Shown in pieces: positions 62,886-64,000 of a stretch of 64,000 nucleotides of DNA. The stretch is taken from contig JAICWP010000024.1 of assembly GCA_025934735.1 (NCBI GenBank), forward strand, positions 1 to 64,000, read 5' to 3'. The position numbers were made by a program, and so were the translations under genes. The notes below the pieces were generated by a model, which did not search any database, was not told the DNA's origin, and saw nothing but the letters and a program-made list of their open reading frames with translations. Source of the stretch: Terriglobales bacterium (lineage in GTDB: Bacteria; Acidobacteriota; Terriglobia; Terriglobales; Acidobacteriaceae). The stretch's first letter is position 1, and each line of letters opens with the position of its first letter.

Positions 62886-64000
62886 ATGTTCAGACAAGAC
62901 ACGAGCATTCAGAGGATTTCCTGGAATCGAGCCGGGCTGATTGCAGCCCTGATCTTCACCCTGGCCAGCATGGGAATGGCCCAGGGAAAATCCACCTCCC
63001 CAGCCGCCACAAAGCGCGCGGCAGCCGAAAACCTGACATTGCAGTTCATGGCGCTTCATAACCAATACCAGGCAGCTGGCGTCAATCAACGCGCTGCCCT
63101 GGCAGGACAGATGTCCTCGGTCGTAGCGAGCCGCAAAAAATTGCTTTCCACACTGATGGAGAGCGATCCGGGAGCAGTACTCCGGGTAGCCATTCCGAGC
63201 GCATTGCAAACGGGCCTGCCTGCTAGTGTTCAGAGCCAACTCGAACAGCGAGTCCAACTCCAGGGCACGCTAAAGGTTCTCTCCCAAGACGGGCCTACGA
63301 GCGCCCGGCTGCGTCATTTCCTGGAGGTCCAAGGACGCCAAGTGGAGCTCCATTTTGCGAAGAATCCGCCGACCAACCTGCTGACCGGCTCCATTGTGCG
63401 GGTGAACGGCGTGCAACTTGAACAGAAGGTAGCGGTGGCTTCTGGAACCACCAGCACAAGCTTCCAAACCGTTTCCTCCGCCCTTCCGGCCGCGTTTGGC
63501 GACCAAAAGACACTGGTGGTGCTGCTGAACTTCCAGAACAACATTGTCCAGCCTTACACCACGACCTACGCGAATGACGAGACGTTCGTCAAAAACAGCA
63601 ACTTTTACCAGGAGATGTCGTTTGGCCAGACCTGGTTCACCGGGGACGTAGTGGGCTGGTACACGCTTCCCATCAGCAGCACCTGCGACCTGGGCACGAT
63701 TGCCAACTCCGCCAACCAGGCGGCCAGCGCTGCTGGGGTCAACCTCTCTGCTTACCAGCGGTTTGTATATGCTTTTCCCAATGCGAATTGCGGTTGGTGG
63801 GGGTCGTCCTACATAGGCGGCTCACAGGCATGGGTGAGCGGCGGCTACCGGCTAGCGGTGCTCTCTCATGAGCTCGGACACCTGCTTGGGCTGTACCACT
63901 CTCATTCCCTGGGTTGCCGCCCCAACGTGGACACCGGCACCTGCACCACCTCGGAGTACGGCGACACCCTGGACATGATGGGAAACAACAATAACTTCGA
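62886..64000 (+). CDS. Secreted metzincin peptidase, gametolysin (M11)-like (partial, runs off the window)
   Basis: This is an open frame of at least 371 codons with no stop before the edge. It has a secretion helix (LIAALIFTLASMGMAQ) and a helical pro-region (about 35-125), then a beta domain with IVRVNGVQLEQKVAVASGTT. The zinc motif HELGHLLGLYH (about 330-340), an exact HExxHxxGxxH, is preceded by SYIGGSQAWVSGGYRLAVLS. SLGCRPNVDTGTCTTSEYGD and TLDMMG (a Met-turn candidate) follow, resembling gametolysin M11. ATG 62886 is preferred over ATG 62871 because GAGG lies nine bases upstream. It may act on surface or external proteins. Confidence 0.88.
   Translation, partial: MFRQDTSIQRISWNRAGLIAALIFTLASMGMAQGKSTSPAATKRAAAENLTLQFMALHNQYQAAGVNQRAALAGQMSSVVASRKKLLSTLMESDPGAVLRVAIPSALQTGLPASVQSQLEQRVQLQGTLKVLSQDGPTSARLRHFLEVQGRQVELHFAKNPPTNLLTGSIVRVNGVQLEQKVAVASGTTSTSFQTVSSALPAAFGDQKTLVVLLNFQNNIVQPYTTTYANDETFVKNSNFYQEMSFGQTWFTGDVVGWYTLPISSTCDLGTIANSANQAASAAGVNLSAYQRFVYAFPNANCGWWGSSYIGGSQAWVSGGYRLAVLSHELGHLLGLYHSHSLGCRPNVDTGTCTTSEYGDTLDMMGNNNNF

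Overview
The window reads as a chromosomal stretch of an Acidobacteriota member, probably a soil lineage of the Terriglobia/Koribacter kind. This is inferred from gene content, not from a marker phylogeny. The supporting features are a VWA protein of the type common in acidobacteria, a BshC-type bacillithiol enzyme, two GCPII-like M28 peptidases, a fused exosortase-EpsI with a PEP-CTERM substrate, several large secreted Ig-like proteins, high GC, and intergenic REP-like palindromes. No phage, plasmid or complete insertion sequence was found. The only mobile-type gene is a decayed REP-associated transposase.

Layout. 1-10.2 kb: the end of a probable DegT-family aminotransferase, an M16 peptidase, a dead RAYT transposase between 40-bp inverted REP copies, a glycine-zipper envelope protein, glycerol-3-phosphate dehydrogenase convergent with a glycerophosphodiester phosphodiesterase, BshC, and tmRNA with a readable promoter and terminator. 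10.2-17.4 kb: an AbrB/Doc toxin-antitoxin pair with a palindromic operator, a BON/glycine-zipper lipoprotein, an M23 peptidase, a ParS-like/RES toxin-antitoxin pair, a TerB-like protein, a zinc-ribbon membrane protein and a Q-rich secreted protein. 17.7-36.4 kb: PEP carboxylase, two M28 peptidase paralogues flanking a receiver-SpoIIE phosphatase, a VWA protein, a PLC-like zinc protein, a TonB-dependent receptor/YfiR operon and a 1127-residue Ig-like protein.

36.7-45.6 kb: a c-type cytochrome, a PQQ-type propeller fused to cytochrome c, a VKOR/PspC pair, a TPR protein, a zinc-ribbon membrane protein, a GH20 hexosaminidase, a DUF1697 protein and a small membrane protein. 45.7-49.4 kb: a copper module made of a P1B ATPase with two YHS and two metal-binding motifs, a CsoR repressor, a clear CsoR-type operator and a divergent small periplasmic protein. 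49.7-55.7 kb: a large choice-of-anchor secreted protein, a 65-residue protein and a TonB-C-like protein. 55.7-64 kb: an exosortase-EpsI fusion, a YdcF-like protein, a rhomboid-TPR fusion, a TMTC-like membrane TPR protein, a PEP-CTERM protein and a metzincin peptidase cut by the window edge.

Working together: most of the window serves envelope and secretion biology (peptidases, sorting, outer-membrane uptake, surface proteins). Metal and redox handling is represented by CsoR/CopA, the cytochromes, VKOR and BshC. There are two toxin-antitoxin modules. The right-hand end (55.7-62.4 kb) is the best candidate for a coordinated sorting and processing system.
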